This document shows, piece after piece, positions 15,901 through 25,504 of a stretch of 33,358 bases of DNA. The stretch lies in NCBI GenBank assembly GCA_905215445.1, contig CAJMPZ010000021.1:1-33358 (forward strand), given 5' to 3'. Origin of the DNA: an uncultured bacterium. Lineage in GTDB: Bacteria > Actinomycetota > Coriobacteriia > Coriobacteriales > Coriobacteriaceae. The notes beneath the pieces were generated by a model, which did not search any database, was not told the DNA's origin, and saw only the letters and a list, made by a program, of their open reading frames with translations. The position numbers and the translations under genes are program-made. The stretch's first letter is position 1. Each line of letters opens with the position of its first letter.

Positions 15901-18900
15901 TGGCCGCGTCCGTCGCCCGCAATGCCGCCGTTGGAGGTTCCGCCAAACGTTGTGTTAGATACCTTTGTGTTGGTGACGTTGATGACGTCGGCACCGCTGT
16001 TAATCGCGCCAAGTAGACCGCCGCTCCACCTGCCCTTGATCGTGGCGCTCTCAATCGCGATATTGTTGCAGGCTATGTTCACATTGCTGAAGTAGTAGCC
16101 GATAAGTCCGCCCGAGCATTGGTCGGTGCCGGCAATGTTGATATTCTCGACGCTACAGTCCTCAAACCAGTACGTGTTGGGGCTGCCACTGCTCGTGACC
16201 TCGCCAATCAAGCCGCCCGCATTACGGATGCTATTGTTCGTTCCGGTGGCATCGCCGATGATGGCGCTCTTGGCATCGCCTCCGGCATCAATGCGCACGT
16301 TGCTTATAGAAATAACGCCTCTATAGGCGCTTCCGACCACACCGCCGGCGCCCATGTACTTATCGGTGTTCGACCCGGTGGCGAGTACATTTACCCCAGA
16401 GATGACTGCCGTGCTCGATGCGACGGCTTCCGTGATGCCAATTTTGGTGTTCACCGATACGTTACTGGAGGTATAACCGAACACGCCGCCCACGTAGGGT
16501 GTTGTACCCGTGGCGGTTATGGTCGAGTTTTTGCCAATAGTCTTCTCGTATACCCCTGTGGCCGCGGTTGTCCACACGCCGCACGGCGAGGCGATCGCAC
16601 CCACATAGCCGCCAACGTACTTCTCGCCCGTGACGCTAAGGCCAGTGTATGAGCAGTCACAGAGATTCGCGGGCGCCTGCGTGCCGGAGCCGAAATTGAC
16701 CATATAGGTCACGTCGTTATCCGTCCTTCGGCTGGTACGGCCCGAGCTGCCAAGAAGCCCTCCTACGCTCTTTGCGCCCAACACGGTGCAGTTCTTCATC
16801 TGTACGTTGCGGTAGACGCCACGCGTGTTGCCGTCGTAGTTGGCCGTTGCGCCCGCCAAAAGGCCGGTGCCGATGAGGTCGTTCGATGCCGGTCCCGAGG
16901 CAATGCTACCGTTGGCGTCTTTGTACGTGAGCGATACGTTGCAGTTACTAAAGGTGAGGTCTTTGACCTGAGCGCCGTCATTCGCGGTGACGCTCTGCCC
17001 CACATTGGTTGAGGTGAACATCACGGTGCTGAATAGGCCGCCCACGCCCGAGACCTTATAGTCGTCATCGGCATATTCGACGACGCCGTAAGTGGCATCT
17101 TTGGTGCCCACCGTGATGGTGGCCCCGTTGCCGTCGATCGTTGCCACGTGCGGCGTGATGCGGTCGCGATCGGTGGACGCCTCGTTCGAGCTGCAAGCAT
17201 TGGAATAGTAACGGCCGCTGAGACCCACGTATCCCGTGCCGTAGCCAGTCATATCATAGGTGGCATTTTCCTTGAACTCCAGGCTCATGCCGATCGATTT
17301 CGACGCGCACACGTAGCCCGTTTGGTAGTCGGCAGCGTAGGACGCCACCAGGTAGGGCGAATTTACATCGTCATCATGGTTGAGCGGGCCGTGCCACCCC
17401 TGTTTGCCCGGGGCCTTCTGGTCATCGTTTTTGGCGGTTTCGAAATCGCCGGAAGCGCTCGCAGGCTTGCCCACGCAGTCGTAGCTGGCATTTCGCACCT
17501 TACCATATTCCTTGTTGCCAAACAGGTAGCCGTTTATCGCCGGGTCCTGCTTATCGCTGCCCCAGTACGCCTTGGAGCCGCGGAACACGCCATAATTAGC
17601 GTAGTCAGTATGTGCCGCTCCAGCACCCGCACCCGAGCTAATGATGGCCGAGAGCACCAAAAGGCCCTGGGCGTTTTCCACCGTGGTCACGGGTGCCTCG
17701 GCATCAGTGCCGATATACTTGTTGTCGGTGCCCGTGGTAGTGACGCAGGCAGCTCCCTTGTTTGTGAGCTCGTTGATCTTGTAGTTAGCGTTACCGTTTT
17801 CGACTTTGCAGCCCTCGCTAAAGGCATAGCCATCAATCACACGACCAACGTAGGGATTGTCGTACTGCCGGAAGTTGCCCGTTCCAAGACCCTGAGACTT
17901 GTCGCTGGTTCCAGCGCGCCAAGACGTCCCTGACATATTGCGGAAGATCACACCGCCGCCCGCAATGGCACCAACGTAACCGCCGATGGGAACAAGATGT
18001 GGCTTAGTTCCGCCACCAGCAACCGTAAAGCCGGTTGTGGAGTTATCGGGCGTTGTCCCATTCACGGCCACACCGTCGATAATGTTATCGCCGCCAAGGA
18101 TGCAGCCGATAACGCCACCGAAGAACGACGTCGGAACACCGTCGGCATCCTTGGCAGAATAAGTAATAGTCGCCGACGCGTTCACATAGCGAATATTCAG
18201 ATCGCGCACCACGCTGCCGTAACTATAGGGAATAAGGCCGCGAAGCGAACCCTCGTTATTCTCTATCTTGATGGTTGCCTTTTTATCACCTTTAGGGTTG
18301 CCAACGATGACGCCACGGAACGGGTTGGCTTTGTTGCCAAAACCGCCAAACGATGCGCCGTCGAGGGTGATCGTATTACCCCCGGTAGGTTCAATACTGT
18401 AGTACGCGCTTTGGATATAGCGGTGCATCATCTCGTCGGAAAGTGTGGCCGAAGGATCTGTGGTGTCGCCGGTCTTCTTTTCCCACTTCTTCCCAGTGTC
18501 TTTCGCCTGCTTATAGACGTACGTAACCTCATTGTCGGTTTTATTGTCGCTGCGGCGAGTACAGAGCGTACTCTGGTTGACGGCAATGGTGACCTCCCAA
18601 CCGTCGAGCGCAGTTTGGTTGTTGATGTAGTTGGCGATGGCGTTCATCTCAGTCGCGTCCTTAACGGCATACGGATCGCCATATGTGCCGCATCCCTCTA
18701 CCAGCTTTGGAATGCGCTGGTTGACTTTAATTTCATGATATTGGACGCCGCTCTCGGTGGCCTTTCCCTTATAAACATAAGGAAGATAGCCACCAAACCA
18801 AGGCCTGACGTCACCGTCCTTCTTACCATCAACCGTCACATAGCCGCTCACGGCACCATACGTCGCTTCGTCGTAATACCAAAGCTGCTTGCCCGGGTAC

Positions 18901-21900
18901 TCCGTACTCCCATCAATCTCAGATCCGTATGTCACCTTGCCTGCATCGGCATCGGCATCGGCCTTAGTAAAGGTGTAGTCCGCAGAGCCCGTGCTCGTGC
19001 TTCCGTAGCCAAAACTCTCCAGCAGGCTCGCATGGGTGAAGATCGTTTTGTTCTTTTGGCTGGGCAAGCTGATTTGCTCAAACTTTGCCGTCACCTGATC
19101 GGCCTCACTGCCTACACCAAGCTTTCCGAACAGCGACGTAGCCGCCTTGGTGTCACTCGTGTACCCAGTAGTCTTGATATTCTTCGCGTTCAGGCTCACG
19201 TACTTCTGCATCTCGTTGATGAGCAGAGGCATATAGGCGTTAGCATCCGTGGCGCTGTTGGCGCCGTCGACAATCAGATTGTTGAGCGTAAGACCATCAA
19301 TTGAGATCTTTCTAATCTTGGTGCCATTGCCGTCGCTGGACCCATACACGTAGCGGCACACGAGCGCGCCCGAAGAGCTTCCGCTTGCTCCACCAGCGTC
19401 TTCAGAGCTCTTTCCGTCATTAATAACGGGCCCAACAGTACCACGCAAAGTGACGTTTTTTACTGTGAGATCGCCGTTTGCCACCGTTCGAAAAAGACCG
19501 CAGTGCATGTTCTCGTGCTGGGTAGCATCGGAATTTAGCTTGTTGCCATTCTGCTCGGCCTTGATCTTGGAGTAACAGAAGGTAATGGTCGCATTCTCAA
19601 CCGTCACCTCTCCGCTCGGCTGAGTGGGATAATAGCTGTAGCCGGCCAAATCGATTGTACCCGTTATGGTTATGGAATCATCGAGCCCTGTCGTGCCATT
19701 GGGAACGATTGTCGAACGAATACCTTCGGGAGCATAACGGTAAGCAGACCATAAGAGCAGCTTTTCCGCTGTATCGATTTGACTGCCACTAAAGCCGCCT
19801 TCACAATTCTTAGAGGCTATGTCGAGGTTGTAGAAGTAGCGGGTATTGCCGTTCGTATTCTGGCTTCGACCGAAAGACGAGCGATTATGGTAGCTGTTGT
19901 CTTTTGTGGAATCGCCGTCCATGTCCAGCTTGTTTTTCTGTGTGTGTAGCGAAACGACCGTGTTCCAGTCGGCGTCCATGAGCTTGCTGCCGTTGTTTGG
20001 TTTTACACCGCTGCCAACCCATTCATCGAAGGACGTTACGCCCGACGCAACGATGGCCCCCTCGCCGGTGGGCACCCTATAGGCGGTATCCCAATAAGCC
20101 CTGTCCTCCAAGTACAGGCCTAGGTAGCTCTCGACGCCATATGTCGTCTTATCATCCACCTTGCAGCCGCGGCAAACTAGAACGCCGAGCGTCTGAGCGG
20201 CGCCCGCATTAATGGTTGTGCCCGAGAGATCGATGGCATAGTTGTTGATAATCCAGTGGCCGCTCGCGGCGTATACAAGACCACCGAGTTCCTTGGAATC
20301 ATCCGCAGTCGCGGTTATAGAAGCGTTGGTCGTTTTCAGAGCATAAGAGTTTTCATTCTTGTTAATGCTCTCATCTCCGATAGTTACGACCGCGTTGCCC
20401 CAGCTATAACCCAAGAAACCACCCGTGCCATTGAGCTTATCGCCGTTCCTGCCGACTTTCATTTCGAATGAATTGAACGAAAGGCCCGAAATGTTCACGT
20501 ACTTATCAGCTGAGTTGGCTATTGTCCCTGCATTGTAGGTACTCTGTGCGATGCAGCCGATAAGACCACCGACTTGGGCAATCTTGCCGCCGGCGCAATC
20601 GCCAGTTTCGATTGATCCGGCGACTTCGAGGCCCGCAACATTGAATGACGAGCCATAATCGCCCGCATAACCAATGGCGCCGCCAATGCGACTATTGCCG
20701 TTAAGCGTTTTAGTTGCAGCGATGGTCGCTTGAGCCTTGCTGTTATCCTTAAACGCAACCGTAGAAGCCGCCAGCACGCTGCCCGCAATACCGCCAATGT
20801 TCACGTCATTGGCAAACGTATCATCGCACGCGATATTCGTTTTGCACGTTACGCCAGACAATGACAGGTTGCCGACGATGGCACACGCAAGCGACCCGGC
20901 ATCGATAGCCGAACCGTTATCGAACTTCATGGAGCCAGCGATTGTGACGTTGGAGATGGTTGCACCGTTGACGGCCGCGAACAAGCCCAAGCGGCCGTGG
21001 CGGTAGATTTTGCCGTTGCCGTTGCTCGTGTTATTGCCGTCGAGCACGTCTTCACCACGCTTGCCGTACGCCTCGCCGACGGCAAGATTGATTGTGCCGC
21101 CACCGTTCAACGTTCCCGAGAAAACTTGCGAGCCGTCTGCACGATCCTGCGTGAAACCCGTCAGGCCCGTGCCCTTGAGATCAATAGTGCCGTTCACCGT
21201 AATGGTCGAGGACTGCAAGCCGTTAAGGTTGTTTTCGGTAACGCCGTCAACCATCGAGTAGTAGCCGTTGGTTTGCCAGGTAATCGCAAGCTTGGCGAAA
21301 TCCTCAGCTGTGGTTAGGGCGTAGGCACCGTTAGCTGCCGTCAGCGAATCCGGCAAGGTCAACTTATGAGTGTCCACATCAAGCTTAATGAAGTCGCCGC
21401 CCAGACGAACAACTTCACCGTAGGTCGCGATGTCGTCCGTCTTTGAGGCTGAGTTGCTACGCTTGAAGGTCCAGACCGCAGCGCCCTTGTCTCCCAGATC
21501 ACCATTAGAGCCATTGCCGGCAGCGAAGATCAGCGCGTTGTGGTTCTCGTATACGAGCTGACCCGTCGTGGCGTTCTCGGCAAAACTTGCGCCCGACAGA
21601 TCCGTGATGCCGCTGAATTTGATTACAGCATTCCACGCGGATCCCGCAATTCCCGCGGCACGGTTGCTTTGCGCCTTACCGATAGGATTGTCGCTTGTAA
21701 GTTTGAAATCTCGCACGTCAAGGACATTGCGCGTATCGACAACGCCCACGGCGCCACCGAACTTTCCGGTACCCGTTCGCGCCGAAGCATCTCCCTTGCA
21801 CGCAACCGTCACGCCGTTGAAGACAACGGCAACGGGCTGCGAGTTAGGATTTGCGCTATCGCCAACATAGCCAACAACGCCGCCTGCGTCGGACAACTTG

Positions 21901-23666
21901 CTCGCAAGGTCAAACTCAATTGAGCACGTATTCTTATTATCTGCATCCTTTTCAACAACAAAGGCGCGCAAAGCGCCGTCGTCGTCCGTTTTCGTCGCGA
22001 ACACCTTGCCGACAAGGCCGCCGTAGCTGCCGTTGACACTAACATCTTCTGGTAAGGCGAGTTTGCTCTTATACGTCCCGCCTTGCACCACGATGTCTCC
22101 ATTAGAGATATCGGCCATGCCAAAAAGAGCGCCGGCGCGCTGCGACGCACCAAGAGTCACAAGGTCGCCCAGGTCGAACATATTGGACGTAACGGCAAAT
22201 CCTTGCGCAAAGCTCACGTCGCCGATAACGCCACCAGAGCAAGCGCTGTTCTCGTCGCCAATATTTAGAGGACACCCAATCTGCTTATTATCCGCGCCCA
22301 GTGTGAGCACGGTCGCTTTACCAATAAAACCGCCGCTGGCAGTTGTGCCCTTGACGGTGAGCGCGTGTAGGTCGAGAGCTTTCGCGACGTTGACCATGGC
22401 ACCCGTGCTCGAGCCAACGAGTCCTACAACGCCACCGGCGGAGCCGTTCGTAGACTGGACGGTGGCGGTGGGAACGTTTGCCAGAGTGCCAATGCTCAGG
22501 GTCGCACCGTCCTTGACTTCGCCTACGAGCAGGCCAGCGTTGCCAGAGCTCGTTTTGACGGCTCCGCCTGAGGTCAGATCGTTGGGGAACGTGACGGACT
22601 CAACCGTCAAGCTCCCGCTCTCGACCGTGTTGGCAATCAAGCCAATGTTGCCCGTCGCATTCGCGTTGAGATTCTTTCGAGAATCGGTGAGGCTATAGGT
22701 AACGTTCGCAGCAAGGTCGCCCGTCGTCGCACCCAGGAGGGGTGCCGTCAAGGCGGAAGTCGCATCCTTCACATCAACGTTCACGGGTTCCACGATGTCA
22801 ACCGACGCGATGAGTGTCTTGCTCTCTTCGCCGTTTTCCGCACCGCTGACCTTCGAAGCGACCATCGGTGCGCTATAGCTAGTCGCGCCTACCCACTTTA
22901 TCCTGACCGTTTTGTTTTGGTCAGACAGCTTGAGGTTATTAAAAACCGTCCGATCAGTCGTAAGCTCGACGGGACTATCAACGTCCCTATAGATCCTGCC
23001 TTCAAACGGACATTCATCACTGCCAAGACCCTGGAAAGACATGCCGTTATTAGCCGACTCGGTGAGCTTCGCATCGCCCGTGATGATAACCTTGATCTGC
23101 GCATCATAGTAAAGCGAAGCGTCGGCGTTAGACAGGACGGCGAACGCCTCCGACGACTTGACATCGAGGCTTCGGATTCCGCTCTCGTCGTCTTTGCGCA
23201 CGATGCTTTCCGCGCCGTTCTTCTCGAGCAGCTCGACGAGCTTATTCAAATCCGTGATCGTCGCACCCGCCTGGGCATCAGCGTCCTCCGAAGTCGCATC
23301 ATCGGCATCTTGCTCGGCGTCGTCAGCGGCGGCATCGTCAGCGGCATCGTCGCCTTCCGTCTGGTCGCCCGTGGAATCGGAACCAGTGGCGCTATCGGTG
23401 GTATCGCCTGCTGCAGCGTCATCCTTCACCGCGTCATCCCCAGCACTGTCGCTGTCGGCGCCGGCATCACTCGACCCAGACCCGATCGTGACATCGCCGT
23501 TGGTCTCGCCGCTCTCGGCAGTATCCAACGCCTTCGCAGATGCGGCAGCAATCTCGTTCGAGATGTTCTGCCAGCCTGCCGCCACAGCAGCCACCGTGGG
23601 CGAGCATGCTTGGAGCACCATGACCACCGTCATGAACTCTGCGAATATGCGCTTTGCCGTTCTCAT
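12996..23666 (-). CDS. Giant secreted beta-helix repeat protein (3556 aa)
   Basis: A 3556-aa extracellular protein. Residues 1-30 are a signal peptide. MVLQAC at 16-21 fits the lipobox rule (Cys21 lipidated), while AVAA before G31 could be an ordinary cleavage site. Residues 51-133 are an acidic Asp/Ala/Ser/Thr linker. The next ~2500 residues carry about 20 turns of the GG-hydrophobic-hydrophobic-G type (GGVIGDV, GGLVGKV, GGAVGVV, GGLIGCIA, GGVVGSAY, GGLIGEV), as in GLUG/right-handed beta-helix adhesins. The last ~900 residues look like several beta-sandwich domains ending in NYRLVMTASLVKG and DYVTYTLTRVNL. No LPXTG or sorting tail is present. It is the last gene of an operon with three membrane-anchored proteins. 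The start ATG 23666 has AAGAGG upstream. It is probably an adhesin or matrix scaffold (inference). Confidence 0.85.
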   Translation of the reverse strand: MRTAKRIFAEFMTVVMVLQACSPTVAAVAAGWQNISNEIAAASAKALDTAESGETNGDVTIGSGSSDAGADSDSAGDDAVKDDAAAGDTTDSATGSDSTGDQTEGDDAADDAAADDAEQDADDATSEDADAQAGATITDLNKLVELLEKNGAESIVRKDDESGIRSLDVKSSEAFAVLSNADASLYYDAQIKVIITGDAKLTESANNGMSFQGLGSDECPFEGRIYRDVDSPVELTTDRTVFNNLKLSDQNKTVRIKWVGATSYSAPMVASKVSGAENGEESKTLIASVDIVEPVNVDVKDATSALTAPLLGATTGDLAANVTYSLTDSRKNLNANATGNIGLIANTVESGSLTVESVTFPNDLTSGGAVKTSSGNAGLLVGEVKDGATLSIGTLANVPTATVQSTNGSAGGVVGLVGSSTGAMVNVAKALDLHALTVKGTTASGGFIGKATVLTLGADNKQIGCPLNIGDENSACSGGVIGDVSFAQGFAVTSNMFDLGDLVTLGASQRAGALFGMADISNGDIVVQGGTYKSKLALPEDVSVNGSYGGLVGKVFATKTDDDGALRAFVVEKDADNKNTCSIEFDLASKLSDAGGVVGYVGDSANPNSQPVAVVFNGVTVACKGDASARTGTGKFGGAVGVVDTRNVLDVRDFKLTSDNPIGKAQSNRAAGIAGSAWNAVIKFSGITDLSGASFAENATTGQLVYENHNALIFAAGNGSNGDLGDKGAAVWTFKRSNSASKTDDIATYGEVVRLGGDFIKLDVDTHKLTLPDSLTAANGAYALTTAEDFAKLAITWQTNGYYSMVDGVTENNLNGLQSSTITVNGTIDLKGTGLTGFTQDRADGSQVFSGTLNGGGTINLAVGEAYGKRGEDVLDGNNTSNGNGKIYRHGRLGLFAAVNGATISNVTIAGSMKFDNGSAIDAGSLACAIVGNLSLSGVTCKTNIACDDTFANDVNIGGIAGSVLAASTVAFKDNSKAQATIAATKTLNGNSRIGGAIGYAGDYGSSFNVAGLEVAGSIETGDCAGGKIAQVGGLIGCIAQSTYNAGTIANSADKYVNISGLSFNSFEMKVGRNGDKLNGTGGFLGYSWGNAVVTIGDESINKNENSYALKTTNASITATADDSKELGGLVYAASGHWIINNYAIDLSGTTINAGAAQTLGVLVCRGCKVDDKTTYGVESYLGLYLEDRAYWDTAYRVPTGEGAIVASGVTSFDEWVGSGVKPNNGSKLMDADWNTVVSLHTQKNKLDMDGDSTKDNSYHNRSSFGRSQNTNGNTRYFYNLDIASKNCEGGFSGSQIDTAEKLLLWSAYRYAPEGIRSTIVPNGTTGLDDSITITGTIDLAGYSYYPTQPSGEVTVENATITFCYSKIKAEQNGNKLNSDATQHENMHCGLFRTVANGDLTVKNVTLRGTVGPVINDGKSSEDAGGASGSSSGALVCRYVYGSSDGNGTKIRKISIDGLTLNNLIVDGANSATDANAYMPLLINEMQKYVSLNAKNIKTTGYTSDTKAATSLFGKLGVGSEADQVTAKFEQISLPSQKNKTIFTHASLLESFGYGSTSTGSADYTFTKADADADAGKVTYGSEIDGSTEYPGKQLWYYDEATYGAVSGYVTVDGKKDGDVRPWFGGYLPYVYKGKATESGVQYHEIKVNQRIPKLVEGCGTYGDPYAVKDATEMNAIANYINNQTALDGWEVTIAVNQSTLCTRRSDNKTDNEVTYVYKQAKDTGKKWEKKTGDTTDPSATLSDEMMHRYIQSAYYSIEPTGGNTITLDGASFGGFGNKANPFRGVIVGNPKGDKKATIKIENNEGSLRGLIPYSYGSVVRDLNIRYVNASATITYSAKDADGVPTSFFGGVIGCILGGDNIIDGVAVNGTTPDNSTTGFTVAGGGTKPHLVPIGGYVGAIAGGGVIFRNMSGTSWRAGTSDKSQGLGTGNFRQYDNPYVGRVIDGYAFSEGCKVENGNANYKINELTNKGAACVTTTGTDNKYIGTDAEAPVTTVENAQGLLVLSAIISSGAGAGAAHTDYANYGVFRGSKAYWGSDKQDPAINGYLFGNKEYGKVRNASYDCVGKPASASGDFETAKNDDQKAPGKQGWHGPLNHDDDVNSPYLVASYAADYQTGYVCASKSIGMSLEFKENATYDMTGYGTGYVGLSGRYYSNACSSNEASTDRDRITPHVATIDGNGATITVGTKDATYGVVEYADDDYKVSGVGGLFSTVMFTSTNVGQSVTANDGAQVKDLTFSNCNVSLTYKDANGSIASGPASNDLIGTGLLAGATANYDGNTRGVYRNVQMKNCTVLGAKSVGGLLGSSGRTSRRTDNDVTYMVNFGSGTQAPANLCDCSYTGLSVTGEKYVGGYVGAIASPCGVWTTAATGVYEKTIGKNSTITATGTTPYVGGVFGYTSSNVSVNTKIGITEAVASSTAVISGVNVLATGSNTDKYMGAGGVVGSAYRGVISISNVRIDAGGDAKSAIIGDATGTNNSIRNAGGLIGEVTSSGSPNTYWFEDCSVENINIAGTDQCSGGLIGYYFSNVNIACNNIAIESATIKGRWSGGLLGAINSGADVINVTNTKVSNTTFGGTSNGGIAGDGRGQFHLVNVLMDSNTYKLGSKQGVLLGEVDTNGYSLSAAGVNVKLGNGKTTRDLPPMVYTTNAAAVNMKSYIAFGDYNDTLEAPDKGITLYGADNTATTAASPYVTTSPVSTLAARASDNDTTDRYLFGDGATIDTAATVQSEAGTGVADRYTYTNIGGINDNGAYQNKSSYDASSVASKFNSNNDTRSNQATADFPVLVISGNDNTTVKSYLNIVTNGGFSDACRLNNENGTNPHVTAKAEVFQLKDGVFVKDGDASNNPTLRVVNNGKNNMSFSPSSDWDNGKGRFTLLTVTFTEAGQSYNVQVPIIVKRKLEIDFTATYDYGTQFKEKDYANLGKDAHVLTSFGEPMTGLLTWTYNSANGKEVDFGWDSYMAAGGSMKGLGKSILFNGADGRLPQGTQLTLIDANVDGKAGGREYHYTVGEGGATSVSLSGNDGFKDSAGNPYQERWLSEILGVSATQDGAGTWTVCDNEAEATAKAKLDGKWTLFKVAGADVPSNSRYTLKVPKEKDTGREKRASESVYLVVNVPKSGDGVTQASINGFTASSIDSNSSGGRISWNLHHVLRTDGSDDIQNSTASTYSILSNYEQNVVDKKDGACIPVSKSEDGAAYVLSLDVMDTVTFSPSQYYTESDHLFYQLDTSLCRYGANNNLMGVSSFPSGTSAIAKFYVAIGNQNYRWSGSDWEPYDASTPAFTQIVTDTGDDSLRLTLDHDLAGIRKRAAGGSFTVRTVVEEIRLTPDGCNKVISLSKQSGEDACTKMSYTAKLSTRKEGLNTSSLTQTKRGNVGYYRMDTGDTTITLSAPDKSQLGINVDDLRPIANGTIGLGATYELGGLSNAAEAIANADSVVYTLSLQRRGTDGTYESVTDDISNYVTVTESKLAAVAPSGSTITFTDSKENGKFKTKNGNTTFSLPFTVKVNTQVEQREQFYANYRLVMTASLVKGDVASATPQSPDYVTYTLTRVNLNGIDH

Positions 23667-23705
23667 CGATTCCGTACCTCTTATCCTAAAACTCCGCTTC
23701 CAGAG

Positions 23706-24650
23706 TTATCGAGTCTCCGTCGCGCCCGTCAGAGTAGTTCCGCTCACGCTAATGTCCAGGTCGCCCCAGCCACCGGGCGTTTTGCCGTCCGCTCGGTAAA
23801 AGTTGACGACCATCGAACCCGGCTCCATGGTGAACGTAGCCTTGCGAGCTGCAGCATCCACCGTCGCGCTATGGTTGGTCTCAAAGAACGGGTCGATCTC
23901 CACGTTCTCCCCCCACGTGAGCGTGACGTTTGCCAGTGCGCCCGTAACCGTCACGCGGTAGTTGTATGCAGCGTAATCAGCAAACTTGCCAGCCTCATCG
24001 ACCAGCGCGCCCTCAACCGCAGCGGTCTTGACCTCGGCCCTCTTTGACGGCACGACTTTCGCCGCCAGACAGGCTAGCTCGGTGCCGGGGCTCTTCTCCG
24101 ATACGACCGTGGCCTTAATCACAAAGTATGCTTGTCCCAACTTAGCCTCGGGGAAGGTCACGGTGTAGTCGTTCTTGGTAGGTTGATTCTCCGGAAGCGT
24201 GACGCTGCTACCGGGCTGGGGCGCATAGCTCCACGTGGCGCCATCGAGCCCGTGCCCCTCGACCGTCAAGGTGTATGTCACATTTTTGTCGTTGCAGAAG
24301 TTGCTGTTGCCCAGCAAGTAGTTGTAGATGCTAAAGGTAAAGTTGCACTGCCCGTTGTTGGGATACACCGTAACGGAGCGCTGGGCACGGGCGAGCTCGT
24401 CGGGGCTAGGCGCACTCATATAGCCCGTGAGCAAATCGCTTGCAAATAGGCTCTGCGCAGTGCCCGTTGCGGCGACGGACTTTAGAAATCCGTTGGCGGT
24501 GTAGGCGGAATAGGTAAAGTAGCCACCCGTCACGAGCGCCACGGCGCAAATAAGTGCGATTGCCGCCACAACCAGCTTGTTCTTGACTAGGCTCTTGCTT
24601 TTTGCCAGCTGCTCGCGCTCGGCATCCTGCTGTTTCTCTTGCTTCTCCAT
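23706..24650 (-). CDS. Single-pass surface protein, TasA/camelysin-like architecture (third)
   Basis: A 314-aa protein. It has a charged cytoplasmic start (MEKQEKQQDAEREQLAKSK), one membrane helix at about residues 22-45 (KLVVAAIALICAVALVTGGY) that runs into YFTYSAYTANGF, then about 260 residues of predicted beta structure outside the cell. The GG-Y-F-x-Y-A-type boundary after the helix recalls SipW-processed TasA/CalY proteins, but no fold is proven. Cysteines occur in NGQCNF and SNFCND and could pair. ATG 24650 is chosen because it follows a purine-rich site 14 bases after the upstream stop and because the longer frame overlaps that gene. The giant repeat protein begins 39 bases downstream. 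Function unknown; perhaps an anchor or fibre subunit. Confidence 0.7.
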   Translation of the reverse strand: MEKQEKQQDAEREQLAKSKSLVKNKLVVAAIALICAVALVTGGYFTYSAYTANGFLKSVAATGTAQSLFASDLLTGYMSAPSPDELARAQRSVTVYPNNGQCNFTFSIYNYLLGNSNFCNDKNVTYTLTVEGHGLDGATWSYAPQPGSSVTLPENQPTKNDYTVTFPEAKLGQAYFVIKATVVSEKSPGTELACLAAKVVPSKRAEVKTAAVEGALVDEAGKFADYAAYNYRVTVTGALANVTLTWGENVEIDPFFETNHSATVDAAARKATFTMEPGSMVVNFYRADGKTPGGWGDLDISVSGTTLTGATETR

Positions 24651-24664
24651 GTGCGCCCCCTCTC

Positions 24665-25504
24665 CTACTTGCCGCTCGTGTTGCGCGCGATCAGGTAAAT
24701 CACGTCGGTCTCTTTGGCGCTCTCGTCCCACGAAAGCTTGATGATAAAGTTAAGCGTGTCATTGCCAGTCGAGTTGTCGAGTGTCTTAGCGTTGAGGTCG
24801 CCTTTGCCGAATTTCTTGTATCGGTAGAGCGGGCGCGCGTTGCGCTGGACGTTTTGATAGTCCTTGAATGTAGGGTCGCTTGCGCCCTCGCCCGGCACGG
24901 CTGCCAGACCGTCGTTCTCCTTGTTGATATATTCGAAGCTCGTCAGCAGGTTCTCTCCGGTTGCTTTCCAGCTATAAGATTTGCCGTCTGCGGTACCGCT
25001 CACGTCGGGCGTCTGGAGCGCAGACGTGTTCTCGGCTCTGTACAGCTCAATAGTGAGACCCGTAATGTTGGTCGTATTCGCGAGTTGCAGCTCAAAACCG
25101 TCACCGCCCGTCTGCACGCAAAACGCACGCTTGAGCGTCACCGTGTTGCCGGTCTTGGTATCGCCGTATTCGGGGTTGTAGCTCAGGTCGACCTGCTCTG
25201 TTGCCGTAGCGTTGGGGCCCAGCACTTTGAGCTCCGCCGGCTCCTTGATCTTGCCAACGGTGGAGCCGCGATTGGCATCGACGAACCATCCGAGCGTCAA
25301 TCCCAGCAACACGAGAAGCACGGCCACCAGACCCACGATGGCCAGGGATTCGCGACGGTGGTCGCTCACCCAAGCCTTGATGCGCTCGATGCGGCCAGCC
25401 GGACGCGCTTCGCCGTGCGAGCCGAACCCGTTGCCGCCGGGGTTTGCCGCTCCTTCGTTGTGTTTGATATCGCCCTGCTCGCGGGCATTAAGCTGCTCGT
25501 CCAT
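24665..25504 (-). CDS. Single-pass surface protein, TasA/camelysin-like architecture (second)
   Basis: A 279-aa protein with about 48 polar cytoplasmic residues (MDEQLNAREQGDIKHNEG and on), a membrane helix at about 53-75 (SLAIVGLVAVLLVLLGLTLG) leading to GWFVDANRGSTVGKIK, and a 200-residue outer domain. The outer domain closes with TLNFIIKLSWDESAKETDVI, a segment that resembles the last strands of TasA/camelysin-type proteins (weak, by eye). The start ATG 25504 directly abuts the stop codon of the upstream gene, with AAGGAGG seven bases ahead, so expression should be strong and coupled. No signal peptidase SipW or sortase is nearby. Function unknown. Confidence 0.7.
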   Translation of the reverse strand: MDEQLNAREQGDIKHNEGAANPGGNGFGSHGEARPAGRIERIKAWVSDHRRESLAIVGLVAVLLVLLGLTLGWFVDANRGSTVGKIKEPAELKVLGPNATATEQVDLSYNPEYGDTKTGNTVTLKRAFCVQTGGDGFELQLANTTNITGLTIELYRAENTSALQTPDVSGTADGKSYSWKATGENLLTSFEYINKENDGLAAVPGEGASDPTFKDYQNVQRNARPLYRYKKFGKGDLNAKTLDNSTGNDTLNFIIKLSWDESAKETDVIYLIARNTSGK

